Notes under the pieces: generated by a model
Seen by the model: the letters and a program-made list of their open reading frames with translations, nothing else
What the model was told of the DNA's origin: nothing
Databases searched by the model: none
Translations under genes and position numbers: made by a program
Shown here: piece after piece, positions 12,501-22,880 of the stretch
Layout: the number at the start of each line of letters is the position of its first letter
Position numbering within the stretch: the first letter of the stretch is position 1
DNA from: Dimorphilus gyrociliatus
Taxonomy: Eukaryota; Annelida; Polychaeta; Dinophilidae
Length of the DNA stretch: 64,000 nucleotides
Reading direction: 5' to 3'
Assembly (NCBI GenBank): GCA_904063045.1
Contig: CAJFCJ010000067.1
Coordinates: 13,278 to 77,277, forward strand

Positions 12501-13802
12501 TTTAGAATCCATTAACCTAATTTCTTTTTCTGTAATAAATGACAAAAGTGCTCCTGAATCACATAAAGCAATAACCTCTCTTCCATTATGATTTTTCATT
12601 CGAAATTGGAAATCTTTTCTGCCTTTTACCAAAGAAGTACACTTAAAATGTGCGATTTTCTCTTCTTTGAGATTAAATATTGCCATTCTTCCTTTAGAAA
12701 TTTCAGTTTCATTAGGTTCATCAGGTCCAACATGTATTAGTCTGTTAAAGCTGCCTTTTTCATTATTTCCTGCATTTCCATTTCTTTGTTGTTGAAATCT
12801 ATTTTGAGAAAAAGGTTTAAATGTATGTTCATTTTGATTTGAGTTACTCTGATTGTTGTCAAATCTCCTTTTGTACTGTTTGAATTCATTTTCGCTTTCT
12901 TTTCTTGCATTATCAAAAAATATTTCTGCTCTTTTTGCCAATTTAATATACTGATTAACTGAGTTAATCTTTCCATCTTTTTCCACATGATTAACAATTT
13001 TTCCTTTAAGACCATTCCTGAATACAGTTAACAGTTGAAGTTCTCTAACTCTTTCAGTAACACAAGCCATTTCAGTAGTATTGAATGGTAGGAATTTTTC
13101 CACAAGTTCTTTACTTCTTCTAACAAAACTTTGGACAGTTTCATCATTGAACTGTCTCAATCTATCAATTTCTTTTTTGTAAGCCATAGGATCTGGATTA
13201 AATTCTTCATCCAATGCATCCCAAATTTCATTTTCATTTGCCATGGAGGGTAAACTTTCAATAACATCTCTGGCTCTTCCAGTAGTGTATTTTCTCAGCA
13301 TTCGAACTCTTTTCTCTTCTGTATCCCAAAGGTTTAATTCACAAGCTGTTTGAAAGTTCCTCTTAAAGGCCCAAGTATCTTTGCTACCAGAATAGGGTCT
13401 CAGCAAAGTAGTATTAGGTTTCTCATTAGCATCAATTAGAAGACTTGCAATTGTCTTTTCCAAAGCATTATCTTGAATGCCATCATAACTGAATTTTGGT
13501 TGAGTAGGATCAGGATTAACCATACCTTCAGGAATTGTAGCTGCCCCAGTCATCAAATGGTACTTTAAAAAGCTATTACCATCAACTTTGGCTCCACTAC
13601 TTTTAATTCTCAACATTAATTCATTAATTTTTGAAAGATACTCATCTACTTCCTTGGCTCTGGCTTTGTCATTCTCATAAACCAAAATAACATTCATTGA
13701 AGTAGCATTGTGGGCTGTCGACTGCGCCATATTTGTACTTTGTTGTATTGTAATTGTAGGAATTTCTGGTTCGTCACAACTGTAATCGTCCTTTCCAATC
13801 AT
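9555..13802 (-). CDS. Ty3/Gypsy gag-pol polyprotein (gag-PR-acidic-RT-RNase H), 3' truncated
   Basis: One open frame of 1415 codons. Residues ~115-305 are a retrotransposon gag domain, followed by a Gln/Asn-rich tail without a CCHC knuckle. Protease follows with ALCDSGA (D415) and IILGCDFL. Residues ~560-740 are very acidic and Ser-rich, with four hydrophobic motifs at 659, 680, 701 and 722. Reverse transcriptase spans ~870-1090 with YMDD at 1004-1007, then RNase H (TTDAS, YTDHQ) to ~1290 and an acidic linker. Integrase is absent: the frame stops just inside its expected N-terminus and abuts the PAN-SRCR fragment. The start at 13802 lies inside the LTR; the next Met is at the primer-binding site. 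There is no 3' LTR, so this copy could not move alone. The conserved active sites suggest recent activity of the family. Confidence 0.92.
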   Translation of the reverse strand: MIGKDDYSCDEPEIPTITIQQSTNMAQSTAHNATSMNVILVYENDKARAKEVDEYLSKINELMLRIKSSGAKVDGNSFLKYHLMTGAATIPEGMVNPDPTQPKFSYDGIQDNALEKTIASLLIDANEKPNTTLLRPYSGSKDTWAFKRNFQTACELNLWDTEEKRVRMLRKYTTGRARDVIESLPSMANENEIWDALDEEFNPDPMAYKKEIDRLRQFNDETVQSFVRRSKELVEKFLPFNTTEMACVTERVRELQLLTVFRNGLKGKIVNHVEKDGKINSVNQYIKLAKRAEIFFDNARKESENEFKQYKRRFDNNQSNSNQNEHTFKPFSQNRFQQQRNGNAGNNEKGSFNRLIHVGPDEPNETEISKGRMAIFNLKEEKIAHFKCTSLVKGRKDFQFRMKNHNGREVIALCDSGALLSFITEKEIRLMDSKFIKKETTGLPIITSAEGNALKTKGKTKLNIQFNGRIMEQEFFIMEKLDMAIILGCDFLENAGALIDFATKQVSLPFFIRKGQPVRKFLQYNENHQTKFGKQGSVKKVTVGMMGQYFEDSDTPSEVFDTPSEVSDSVDSEMEVTDPDTGYDTSNTHGSSIVYEGFNGFDSNSNYGTDESSSTSENYDTETSIESDHSLDSDLDIINGTNSSEDEISDSTDSDNGSMIVIDSSEEELDNITEPDNDSMIVIDSTEEETSNTIEYDNDSIMVIDSSDEETGNIPKSDNDSVILINSSEEETEDLAMEMEMKPQYIELEDGITIKVEKEQKKNPVTPEIEELHLESIEFEHLSNQNVHNINSNTLEIDNYLHVSKNNLDKNREELKEMIKNYEDIIATNQNDIGSPDVPPMAIELLEDIKPFKQRPYRLPPNKQQECRDQLNGLLENGLIRASKSQWASPIVFVKKKEGTLRMCVDYRKLNKQSKKNCYPIPHQEDLFDKLGGGHKYFSILDLTSAFHHIPIKEEDKEKTAFITPFGLFEFNCMPFGLANAPSHFSYIMANFVINGLENFCINYMDDIIVFTKTLEEHFVALQKLMERIKEKDFRIKLSKCAFLQESVQFLGHRITQNGIETDPEKIPKIKDAKLPMFANTLLSFVAFCGYYRRFVKDFAKITKHLRELLKVHQKTEKLKWTKKAEEAYETLRNAMTEPPILQLPDFTKSFYLTTDASNYAVGAVLEQEWEEDGKKIRKPISFASKLLINTQLRYAAYQKEAFAVYWAVQKFSHYLQYKKFFLYTDHQNLVQTFVQNKLNTSTVKWVMALMDMDFEIIYIPGRTNRADWISRIGETDEVIDFRNLLKERLNEEKQNGNTVPQLAERKDMLKCFYIDTEDLEELDDCLDDNLDNDYDEDITEIQAQIMKLKITPVEINFYREQVLDTPLMKVVDKLEGENIDNGSLNEYGNFIESMFVKEDLVWYLNGCQPLLVIF
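13714..13729 (-). promoter_or_regulatory. Putative primer-binding site
   Basis: TGGCGCAGTCGACAGC begins 4 nt after the LTR end on the element strand, where the tRNA primer-binding site of Gypsy elements is expected, and it starts with the expected TGG. I do not assign the tRNA. It lies inside the open gag frame. Confidence 0.5.
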
Positions 13803-14668
13803 TTACCAACTTGCCAAAGTACTGGTCCAAATAGAACCTTTAAAGTTCGTCCACAAATAGTCTAACAAAGGCAATTTCGGTAGAAATTGATTAACAAAAC
13901 ACCAGTATTTCGTCCAAAGAATATGTATTGAGTAAAATGAGCTTCTAGTTCTAAACAAGCTAGTTTAAACAACTAGCTGACGGTTAGAAAACTGAACTAT
14001 CAACTGTTAATTTCGTAGGGTTTATATACTCTTTTAAGGGTTGATAGTTCACAAATTTCAATGTTCACAAAAACAAAAGTAACATTTGAAGACAAAGAAA
14101 AGTTCTAAATATGGTCATGTTTTTATTGTTTTCCTCTTCTAAATAATAGTTGAATTTCGAAGGTTGGAGAGTTGCATAAGATGTAACAATTTTAGTAGGA
14201 CAAGTCCAACAATCAAGAAAACATGTAGATTGTATATTTGACCGTTTTTATATTCTACCTTAATAATGATATTCAATTGATTGAGTTAGTAAATTTAGCA
14301 TCAGCATATAAGGAGGAAGTATATCTGATTAATGCATGTTAAAAAGAACAGTATTGTGTATACAATACTGTTGAATAGTGAATATAATCTAACCTTAGAA
14401 TTTAAGCATAATTGATAATTAATTGAACTAGTTTTAGTTCGAAATCATAAATTTATGGATTAATAAATTGTAATATTAATGCTAGGTTGCAAATAGCAAA
14501 TATTCTTTATATAATTCAATAGGTTTTATTACTGCATAATGTGTATGCACTGCCCTATGCGAAACTAGGTCACTACTGCTTATCTTTATCAGTGCTATCT
14601 GCATAGTACAATACTGGTTCAATACTACTTCTCTATTGTAGAATATAGCTGACGAATGTATGTGTACA
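13734..14668 (-). mobile_element. LTR family A, complete (935 bp)
   Basis: Reading on the element strand it starts TGTACACATACATTCG and ends CAAAGTACA. It equals in length (935 bp) and nearly in sequence the solo LTR at 41488-42422. It is the 5' LTR of the gag-pol element at 9555-13802. Its last ~69 bp encode the first 23 residues of the gag frame. Confidence 0.92.
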
Positions 14669-17600
14669 CTAAAGTTGAGCAATAAGCACTTTCTCTCTAC
14701 AATTTATTTTTATTTCTGAAAATAATATGGCTAACGTGTCAAATGGAATTTCTTGGAATAAATCTCATATGCTCTGCAAATGGCGTAAATTCACTACTTA
14801 TATTACTCAGTGACGTAGATATATTTTGATTCTTATAGAATCTTTTTCATAAATTCTTAATGTAAAAAATAAAACATTTAAAAGATCTTCTCATTCAAAT
14901 TTCATATGTTCATATATTACTTGAGAGTAGGATATTGCCATTTTGCCTGTTTGTGATAGTTGATATAAGGAAAATTAGATATTCAGTAATGAACTGATTT
15001 TGAAATGATAAGAATGTTATTGACATCATATTTTGTAATTGACAAAAGTTTTCTTGATATTTTATTATTTGAGGTTGTTTAAGAATGAACACTTGATAGC
15101 ATATACTTTCAATACTGTTCATGTTCTTACCAAGGCATTCAATTGTTTGAGTTGTTTTATGACAATTTATAGTTATTTTCCCATATCCCTGTAATACAAT
15201 ATGGTGTCTTGGAGGTACAGAGTGGTTGACCACAGAACAAAACATATTCTCTACAAACTTTTCAACAATTTGACAATTCGTAACATCTGTTTCATTTTTT
15301 GAACAAATTAAATGTGATATAAAGATATAATTTAGCTCTCCAAAGTTCAAACGATTAAGAAATGCAATATCTTGTCTAATAAATATTTTACCCATTGAAA
15401 AGCCAAAATGTTTACATAATAAATGAACATCATTTGATTGAAAAACTTGGATAAGACAGTAAATTTTTTGAATAGAAACTTGAAAACGTCCAATGTAGTG
15501 TGTAAAATTATGCTTCTGACCATAATCTTGTTTCAGCTCATCAAATTTCGTAACCAGATGACTGTCCTAAAATTTCTGCAAGTAGGTAGGTAATGCCTAT
15601 AAGACCCAAAATCTTTCAGCCAGCACTCTTTACTCAGCTTATTATATTCCACACTTGTGCAAAAATGATCAGTTATACACGATTGAATACAAACATCTAA
15701 TTGAATATTTGCTATGATTCTCATACCCTTTTCATTTTCCATTTTAAAAAATTACAAGTAGTGGTTGACAGCCATTTAGATACCATACAAGGTCTTCTTT
15801 TACAAACATAGATTCAATAAAGTTTCCATATTCATTCAAAGACCCATTATCAATGTTTTCTCCTTCCAATTTGTCTACAACTTTCATTAGTGGAGTATCT
15901 AATACTTGTTCTCTATAGAAGTTTATTTCAACTGGTGTGATTTTTAGTTTCATAATCTGGGCTTGGATTTCAGTTATGTCTTCATCATAATCATTGTCTA
16001 GATTGTCATCTAAACAATCATCTAATTCTTCTAAGTCCTCTGTATCAATATAAAAGCATTTAAGCATATCCTTTCTTTCTGCTAATTGGGGAACTGTATT
16101 GCCATTTTGTTTTTCTTCATTTAATCTTTCCTTAAGTAAATTACGAAAATCAATTACTTCATCAGTTTCACCAATTCTTGATATCCAGTCTGCTCTATTA
16201 GTTCTTCCTGGTATGTATATTATTTCAAAATCCATATCCATAAGTGCCATCACCCATTTAACAGTACTTGTATTCAGTTTGTTTTGTACAAATGTTTGTA
16301 CCAAATTTTGGTGATCAGTGTAGAGAAAAAATTTCTTATACTGTAGATAATGGGAGAATTTTTGTACTGCCCAATATACTGCAAAAGCCTCTTTTTGATA
16401 AGCTGCATATCTTAGTTGTGTATTGATTAGGAGCTTGGAAGCAAAAGAAATTGGTTTTCTTATTTTCTTTCCATCTTCTTCCCATTCTTGTTCTAGAACT
16501 GCACCAACTGCATAATTAGAAGCATCTGTTGTTAAATAGAATGATTTAGTAAAGTCTGGCAGTTGAAGGATTGGGGGCTCTGTCATTGCATTCCTTAGTG
16601 TTTCATAAGCTTCCTCTGCTTTTTTTGTCCATTTCAGTTTTTCTGTCTTTTGGTGTACTTTTAATAATTCTCTCAAATGTTTTGTGATTTTTGCAAAATC
16701 TTTAACAAATCTTCTATAATAACCACAAAATGCCACAAAACTCAACAGAGTATTTGCAAACATAGGTAATTTGGCATCTTTTATTTTCGGAATCTTTTCA
16801 GGATCAGTTTCAATACCATTCTGTGTAATTCTATGACCAAGGAATTGAACTGATTCTTGTAAGAATGCACATTTGCTCAGTTTAATTCTAAAGTCTTTTT
16901 CCTTGATTCTTTCCATAAGTTTCTGTAGAGCTACAAAGTGTTCTTCCAATGTTTTGGTAAAAACTATAATATCATCCATATAATTAATGCAGAAGTTTTC
17001 CAATCCATTAATAACAAAATTTGCCATGATATAGCTGAAGTGTGAAGGTGCATTTGCCAAACCAAATGGCATGCAGTTGAATTCAAATAAACCAAATGGT
17101 GTGATAAAAGCAGTTTTCTCCTTATCTTCTTCTTTGATTGGAATATGATGAAATGCACTTGTTAAATCCAATATAGAAAAATATTTGTGGCCTCCTCCAA
17201 GCTTATCAAATAAGTCTTCCTGATGTGGGATTGGATAACAATTCTTTTTTGATTGCTTGTTAAGTTTTCTGTAATCCACACACATTCTTAATGTTCCTTC
17301 TTTCTTTTTCACAAAAACAATGGGTGAAGCCCATTGGCTTTTGCTTGCTCTAATTAGACCATTTTCCAATAATCCATTTAATTGATCCCTGCATTCCTGC
17401 TGTTTGTTGGGTGGCAATCTGTATGGTCTTTGTTTGAAAGGCTTTATATCTTCCAATAATTCAATTGCCATTGGTGGAACATCTGGTGAACCAATGTCAT
17501 TCTGATTTGTAGCAATAATATCTTCATAATTCTTTATCATTTCTTTTAATTCTTCTCTGTTCTTGTCAAGATTATTTTTGGACACATGTAAATAATTGTC

Positions 17601-19093
17601 AATTTCTAGTGTATTTGAATTAATATTGTGTACATTTTGATTAGACAAATGTTCAAATTCAATACTTTCCAAATGTAATTCTTCTATTTCAGGAGTTACT
17701 GGATTTTTCTTTTGTTCTTTTTCCACTTTGATAGTTATTCCATCTTCTAATTCTATGTATTGTGGTTTCATTTCCATTTCCATAGCCAAGTCTTCAGTTT
17801 CTTCTTCAGAGGAATTTATGAGAATAACTGAGTCATTGTCAGACTTAGGTATATTTCCAGTCTCTTCATCAGATGAGTCTATAACCATTATGGAATCATT
17901 GTCATACTCAATTGTGTTACTAGTCTCTTCTTCAGATGAGTCTATAACAATCATTGAATCATTATCAGGCTCAGTTATGTTATCAAGCTCTTCCTCAGAT
18001 GAGTCTATAACAATCATTGAACCATTATCAGAATCAGTTGAATCACTAATTTCATCTTCAGATGAGCTTGTACCATTGATTATATCCAAATCTGAGTCTG
18101 GGCTGTGATCTGATTCAATACTTGTTTCTGTATCATAATTTTCAGAAGTACTGGAACTTTCATCTGTGCCATAATTGCTATTTGAACCAAACCATTGAAT
18201 CCCTCATAAACTATGCTTAAACCATGAGTGTTGCTTGTATCATAGCCAGTATCTGGATCAGTAACTTCCATTACTGAGTCCACACTATCTGAAACTTCAG
18301 ATGGAGTATCAAAAACTTCAGATTGAGTGTCAGAATCTTCAAAATACTGTCCCATCATTCCAACAGTTACTTTTTTTACACTGCCTTGTTTTCCAAATTT
18401 TGTTTGGTGATTTTCGTTATATTGCAAAAACTTTCTAACTGGTTGTCCTTTTCTGATAAAGAATGGAAGAGAAACTTGTTTTGTTGCAAAATCAATAAGA
18501 GCTCCAGCATTTTCTAAGAAATCACAACCAAGTATTATAGCCATATCTAGTTTTTCCATAATAAAGAATTCTTGTTCCATAATTCTTCCATTAAATTGAA
18601 TATTCAGTTTTGTTTTTCCTTTTGTCTTTAAAGCATTTCCCTCTGCTGAAGTGATGATTGGTAACCCAGTAGTTTCTTTCTTGATGAATTTAGAATCCAT
18701 TAACCTGATTTCTTTTTCTGTAATAAATGACAAAAGTGCTCCTGAATCACATAAAGCAATAACCTCTCTTCCATTATGATTTTACATTCGAAATTGGAAA
18801 TCTTTTCTGCCTTTTACCAAAGAAGTACACATAAAATGTGTGATTTTCTCTTCTTTGAGATTAAATATTGCCATTCTTCCTTTAGAAATTTCAGTTTCAT
18901 TAGGTTCATCAGGTCCAACGTGTATTAGTCTGTTAAAGCTGCCTTTTTCATTATTTCCTGCATTTCCATTTCTTTGTTGTTGAAATCTATTTTGAGAAAA
19001 AGGTTTAAATGTATGTTCATTTTGATTTGAGTTACTCTGATTGTTGTCAAATCTCCTTTTGTACTGTTTGAATTCATTTTTGCTTTCTACCAA
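14669..19093. repeat. Tandem duplication, unit 2 (partial)
   Basis: It repeats 8480-12904 at an offset of 6189 bp with a low density of substitutions and few indels. It breaks off within gag at about 19093 (after AATTCATTTTTGCTTTCT), so gag start, primer site and LTR are missing. Confidence 0.92.
14910..15742 (-). pseudogene. PAN/apple-SRCR secreted protein fragment, copy 2
   Basis: Nearly identical to 8721-9553: the SRCR part (14910-15395 and upstream) matches, and the PAN part differs at one residue (M for T at position 7). It keeps the same frame slip between the domains and the same junction to the pol remnant, so both features predate the tandem duplication. Confidence 0.6.
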
Positions 19094-19105
19094 CCATTTT
19101 ATCAC
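15744..19105 (-). pseudogene. Gypsy gag-pol, duplicated and broken copy
   Basis: Copy of 9555-12915. The part from the acidic region through RT (YMDD near 16971-16982) and RNase H is open from 18089 down to 15744. A one-base deletion near 18187 shifts the frame inside the acidic region. A substitution near 18783 makes a stop just before the protease. Gag is cut at about 19093. The protease segment (18080-18733) keeps the conserved C-terminal motif. One SIM-like repeat that reads DSTEEE in the first copy reads DSSEEE here. Confidence 0.9.
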
Positions 19106-19331
19106 AAGCTACAAGAGGAAACATTCAAAATTTGATTGAAAAAATCACAATAAAAAAACAAACTTGACTTTTCAACATAAATTTGTGGGTGAATATCAAA
19201 AGTTGAATTAATTAAGATAAAGTATAGAAAAAAGTTGTCTTTTTTATTTATAAAAGGCCTATAAATGTTTTTTTTTGCTTCTGTCGTGTTTGGTTCAGAA
19301 TTTTTTCATAAAATAGGAAAATATTACAAAT

Positions 19332-19505
19332 GTACTTTGTTGCATTGTAATTGCAGGAATTTCTGCTTCTTGAGAACAATATTTGTCGTTTTGAATGATT
19401 GATGAACTGACAAAAGTACTAGTCCTAATAGAACCCTTTAAGTTTGTCCACAATCAGTCTTAACAAATGTAAAAATAAATAACAAAACACCAGTATATCA
19501 CTATA
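19332..19505 (-). mobile_element. Partial LTR, variant related to family A
   Basis: It starts TGTACTTTGTTGCATTG and follows the first ~170 bp of the LTR with many substitutions, then breaks off. The 226 bp between 19106 and 19331 hold nothing I can identify. Confidence 0.7.
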
Positions 19506-19828
19506 GCACAGGCCTACCTCATCAGCACCTGCTATTGCATAAAATGTAACAACTTTGGCATGCATCTTTTCTATGTTCTTTGTTTCCTTTATTTATTGCA
19601 TAGTGGCTCCATCTAATATGGGTGAAAATAGACTTCTTTCTAAAGTTCTAAAGTCTTACTATACAAAATAAAAGCTTTTATAAAGTTGGACCATTATAAT
19701 TGCCACGAAATAGAAGTTATTCCAAAGTTCAATTATATATCTAAAGTCTAAATATCAGTATGTCATTATGTCTAATTGTACTCAACCCAAAATCTAACAT
19801 TAAAAAACCTGGTTTGCGGTTGTTTTCC

Positions 19829-20041
19829 ATGAACACAATCAAAATTTACAGTGTCCATTTTTTCTTGTTGTTTACTATATATCTATTTAAGGCTATAGGC
19901 GACAGTGATCAGCATAACTCTATAGAATTGATCCAGTATCTAGTGGGTCAAGTCAATGTAACTATTACAAATCGTAGATTAATTAATTTAGGGTGGACAG
20001 TTGTTAATCAACAACTACATAATAGTTCTTATTCTATTTAA
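19829..20041 (+). CDS. Short putative secreted-protein frame
   Basis: A 70-codon frame begins MNTIKIYSVHFFLLFTIYLF, which looks like a signal peptide, followed by a polar segment with three N-glycosylation-type sites (NVT, NNSS context). No cysteines and no known domain were seen. It may be a first exon or a chance frame in AT-rich DNA. Confidence 0.25.
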   Translation: MNTIKIYSVHFFLLFTIYLFKAIGDSDQHNSIELIQYLVGQVNVTITNRRLINLGWTVVNQQLHNSSYSI

Positions 20042-20555
20042 ATATGAATAAGGCAGGAACATTACTTGTTTCTTGTAATATTTATTGACTTTTATCTATT
20101 GGTGGTGTTGTGCTTGGACTAGTTCCATGTGGGGTTGACAGAAAAAGCCCACAGACAGAAAAGGCTAGGTATAGCCAAGTGCAGGGTTAATGTTAGGGTT
20201 AGGGTAAAACCAGACGTTTTCTATCACATTCATAAATTAAATGCTAATCCTTATTTTATTTCTTTATAATAATACCATGAAAATAAATAAAACAAGTATA
20301 ATTTTGCAGGGTTAGGGTTAGGGTTAGGTCTTGGGGTTAGGGATTAGCACAATCAGTACAGACTGGTAATCCCAAAAGTGCACACACACTTATAACCAAG
20401 CTTTGGCTAAGGGTTGGTGTAGCTGTTGAGGAGTTGCTATCTTGAGTAGCAATTCCCCAGCCTAAGCTGTAACTGTATCTCCAACAAAACCACGTACAAA
20501 TTCTCCACAAGGGTGAAGAGAACCTGTATTTAGCAACTAACAAAATGTCACCAGA
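20042..20555. other. Gene-free stretch with TTAGGG tracts
   Basis: No convincing gene. Short interstitial telomere-like runs lie at about 20190-20207 and 20306-20330 (GGGTTAGGGTTAGGGTTAGG), the longest in the window. A motif resembling the MULE ends (GACAGAAAAAGCCCACAGACAG-like) lies at about 20135-20160. Confidence 0.5.
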
Positions 20556-20561
20556 TTAAAA

Positions 20562-20601
20562 CTCACAATATTTCGGAGGTATTCCTCCTTTATCAAGTGA
20601 G
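20562..20601 (-). ncRNA. Hammerhead-like hairpin motif
   Basis: On the minus strand CTCAC pairs with GTGAG around TTGATAA, a GGAGG/CCTCC stem closed by AATA, and GAAA. This resembles the CUGAUGA-stem II-GAAA layout of the hammerhead ribozymes known in Penelope-like elements. It deviates from the core and has one extra A before stem II, so activity is doubtful. It lies 3' of the Penelope-like frame and on its strand. Confidence 0.3.
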
Positions 20602-21435
20602 AGGGGAAAAGTGGCTGGTTAGATTGCCACCAGACTGATCTCTGAGAGGCTTACTATACCTTAGGATAGGTACTGGTTTGATCCCACCCTTTATCTCGCT
20701 ACAAATCACCTATTTGGTGGTCAGTAAAGCAAGTCGACCACTGACGAAAGTTGAAATTTCAACTTGCTCCGATCGTTATGAAATTTTACACAGTGCTAGA
20801 TCTAATTGAACTGAGCAACTGTGCAAAATTTGAACGAAATCGGCCCAGCGGTTGCGGAGCTATGGAGCTTTGAAGTTAACGGTGGTAGGTGAGGATGGCT
20901 GACTGGCAGCCTTAGACTCTATTACCAGTATCTCGACCCTACGTTCTATAGTAATTAGAGGGTAACCTTTCAAAAATCGCAGGTATAACAATCAGGTAAG
21001 TCACTTTTCATAAAATGTAACAGAAGAAGACCTAGATTCAATTCTATGTTCCTTCCTCTGTACATATATGGCCAATCCTATTTGCATGGGGCGGTCCAGA
21101 GCCCTATTCATTACCGCACCATGAAATATAACTGAATCTAAGATAAGGGGTGATTTCACCTCCAATTTGGACTTAGAATATTTTTGAAAAATTTATCGAC
21201 TTTTTTCAGTCAAAATATTTTTGGAAAATATTTTTTCCAAAATCTTTCCAAGTACCCAGGCGAATGTAACGTTTTTACAGGTAATTAACATGACAATGAA
21301 CTTAGAAAATTAATGATTTTCGCGAAATCTTTACAAATCCAGAGCCTCAGTGAAGGCCAATTTTTCAAAATCGTCGGATTGCTTTCAAACTTTAATCCAA
21401 GCTTGCCCCTACGTCGGAAAGATAGAAAAAAATAT
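20602..21435. other. Gene-free stretch, less AT-rich
   Basis: No gene recognised. The base composition is richer in G+C than the surroundings (for example GAAATCGGCCCAGCGGTTGC). It resembles dispersed non-coding repeat DNA and may be part of the Penelope-like element. It continues in style beyond the solo LTR at 22071. Confidence 0.4.
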
Positions 21436-22070
21436 TGTACTGCTCTTGCTGGCAAAATCTATGCGTTTGCAAGTTATAACAATACTGGTTCTACTCGAAC
21501 CTTTAAACAAATGTTTAAATTAAAATGGTTTATTCGCAATAATAATACTTAAGCAAGTAACAATATGAGAGTTCGATAGCAGAGTAGATAGTTTGTAAAA
21601 GCAGGTTGCCAAATTACCAAACTGTCTTCTAATGTTGAGGAGTAGATGGATGGTTCCAGTGGAGGTTGTTTCCAGATGATTTTCCCAGGTCCTTGGGTCC
21701 AGATGGAAGCTGCATGCCAAATGAGAATAATGAGAATTTATATACTTTGAGGTTTGTCTCTGACATCCAATCATCACTTTACAGTTGCCGAAATGTGTAG
21801 TTCATATTTATCTTTAGTAACAGGATGTTACAAGGTTCAACATTTAGGAAGGTTAATTGAATTATAACTTGGCCACACCCTAGGCAAGTTAATTAAATTA
21901 TAACCTGGCCAAACCTTTATTGGTAATTAAAGATGAGCCTTCAAGCTGACTAATCAGACTTATGTTTGGCCAATGTTATAGCATTTTCTTGCGTAGGTTT
22001 TAAGATGTACATGTATATGTTGCATAAAATAATAGAGTTCAAGCATGTAAAATATAACCAAAGTTGTACA
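21436..22070 (+). mobile_element. Solo LTR, family D (635 bp)
   Basis: It begins TGTACTGCTCTTGCTGG and ends CAAAGTTGTACA. It is flanked by a 4-bp direct repeat ATAT (21432-21435 and 22071-22074). The same sequence occurs at 34903, 57889 and, reversed, at 36062. The strand of the parent element is not known. Confidence 0.85.
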
Positions 22071-22880
22071 ATATTTTTATTTTTCTACCCGAACTCGGAA
22101 AATTTTCGATTTTTGAAGCTCAGCCACTCCTGAACCGTAAGAGCTACATGGTCGTGTAGCATATCAGTGAAAAGCTCTTTTCGAGCTCTATCACCTCCAA
22201 CAAAATTGAAACGTCTAGGATGACGCATAACGAAACTCCTAAACGGCCCAGATTTGGGACATTTTTGTCACATCACTGATTTTTTTGGATCAAAACTAAC
22301 TCTTTGATATATATATCCTTAGGGTACTATGTAGCATAAGGTCTGTAGACCCATGTTAAACTTTCAACCCCTTATATATATCAGACACACTTGTTCCTGT
22401 ATGTAAGGAATACACTGAGAGATGGTTGAAGGTAGAGGTTATGGTTACATTAGACTGCTCATGTATGATTGTCAATGGGTTGTCTTTGTGTTGATTGGGA
22501 AACCAGAAGGGACCTTTTGTTGGGGAACTTTTGTTCACTGCCAACTGTCAACCATCTGTTCTCTCATAGAGAGGTGTCTCCCCACAAATTACCCCATTCT
22601 TTATTATTTAACAATTGTTCAGAACAGGTCCCATGTCTGTCCAGTCTGTACCTTCTTCTCTGCTGAGTTAAGTGTTGGTTCCATTATCTTAGGTTAGGGT
22701 TAGTTGTAAAGTTTCACTAATTTGTATCTTTTTAGGGGGCTATAGCTTAGGGTTAGGATATAAGAACCAGATGTGGTGTTTTTGTTGGGGAACTGTTTGT
22801 TCACTGCCAACTACCACAACCCATTCCCCATTAAAGAGGTGTTCAATCCCTACTCAGCCAATAATTAGCCCTATTAATTT
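22071..22880. other. 3' flank of the Penelope-like element
   Basis: No gene found. It contains short GGTTAGGGTTAG-like runs near 22690 and 22745. A near-repeat pair (GTTGGGGAACTTTTGTTCACTGCCAAC-like) lies at about 22520 and 22785, probably 3' untranslated sequence of the element. Confidence 0.4.

Larger units (their letters stand above)
8480..14668. repeat. Tandem duplication, unit 1 (6189 bp)
   Basis: Every landmark here recurs 6189 bp to the right (8721/14910, 9344/15533, 9555/15744), and 6189 is exactly the length of this unit. It holds a PAN-SRCR gene fragment, a gag-pol frame and a complete LTR. Its right edge is the terminal CA of the LTR. Confidence 0.93.

Noticed and set aside
20337-20543. 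Minus-strand frame at 20337-20543
   Set aside because: No homology or domain, and it overlaps TTAGGG-rich non-coding sequence.
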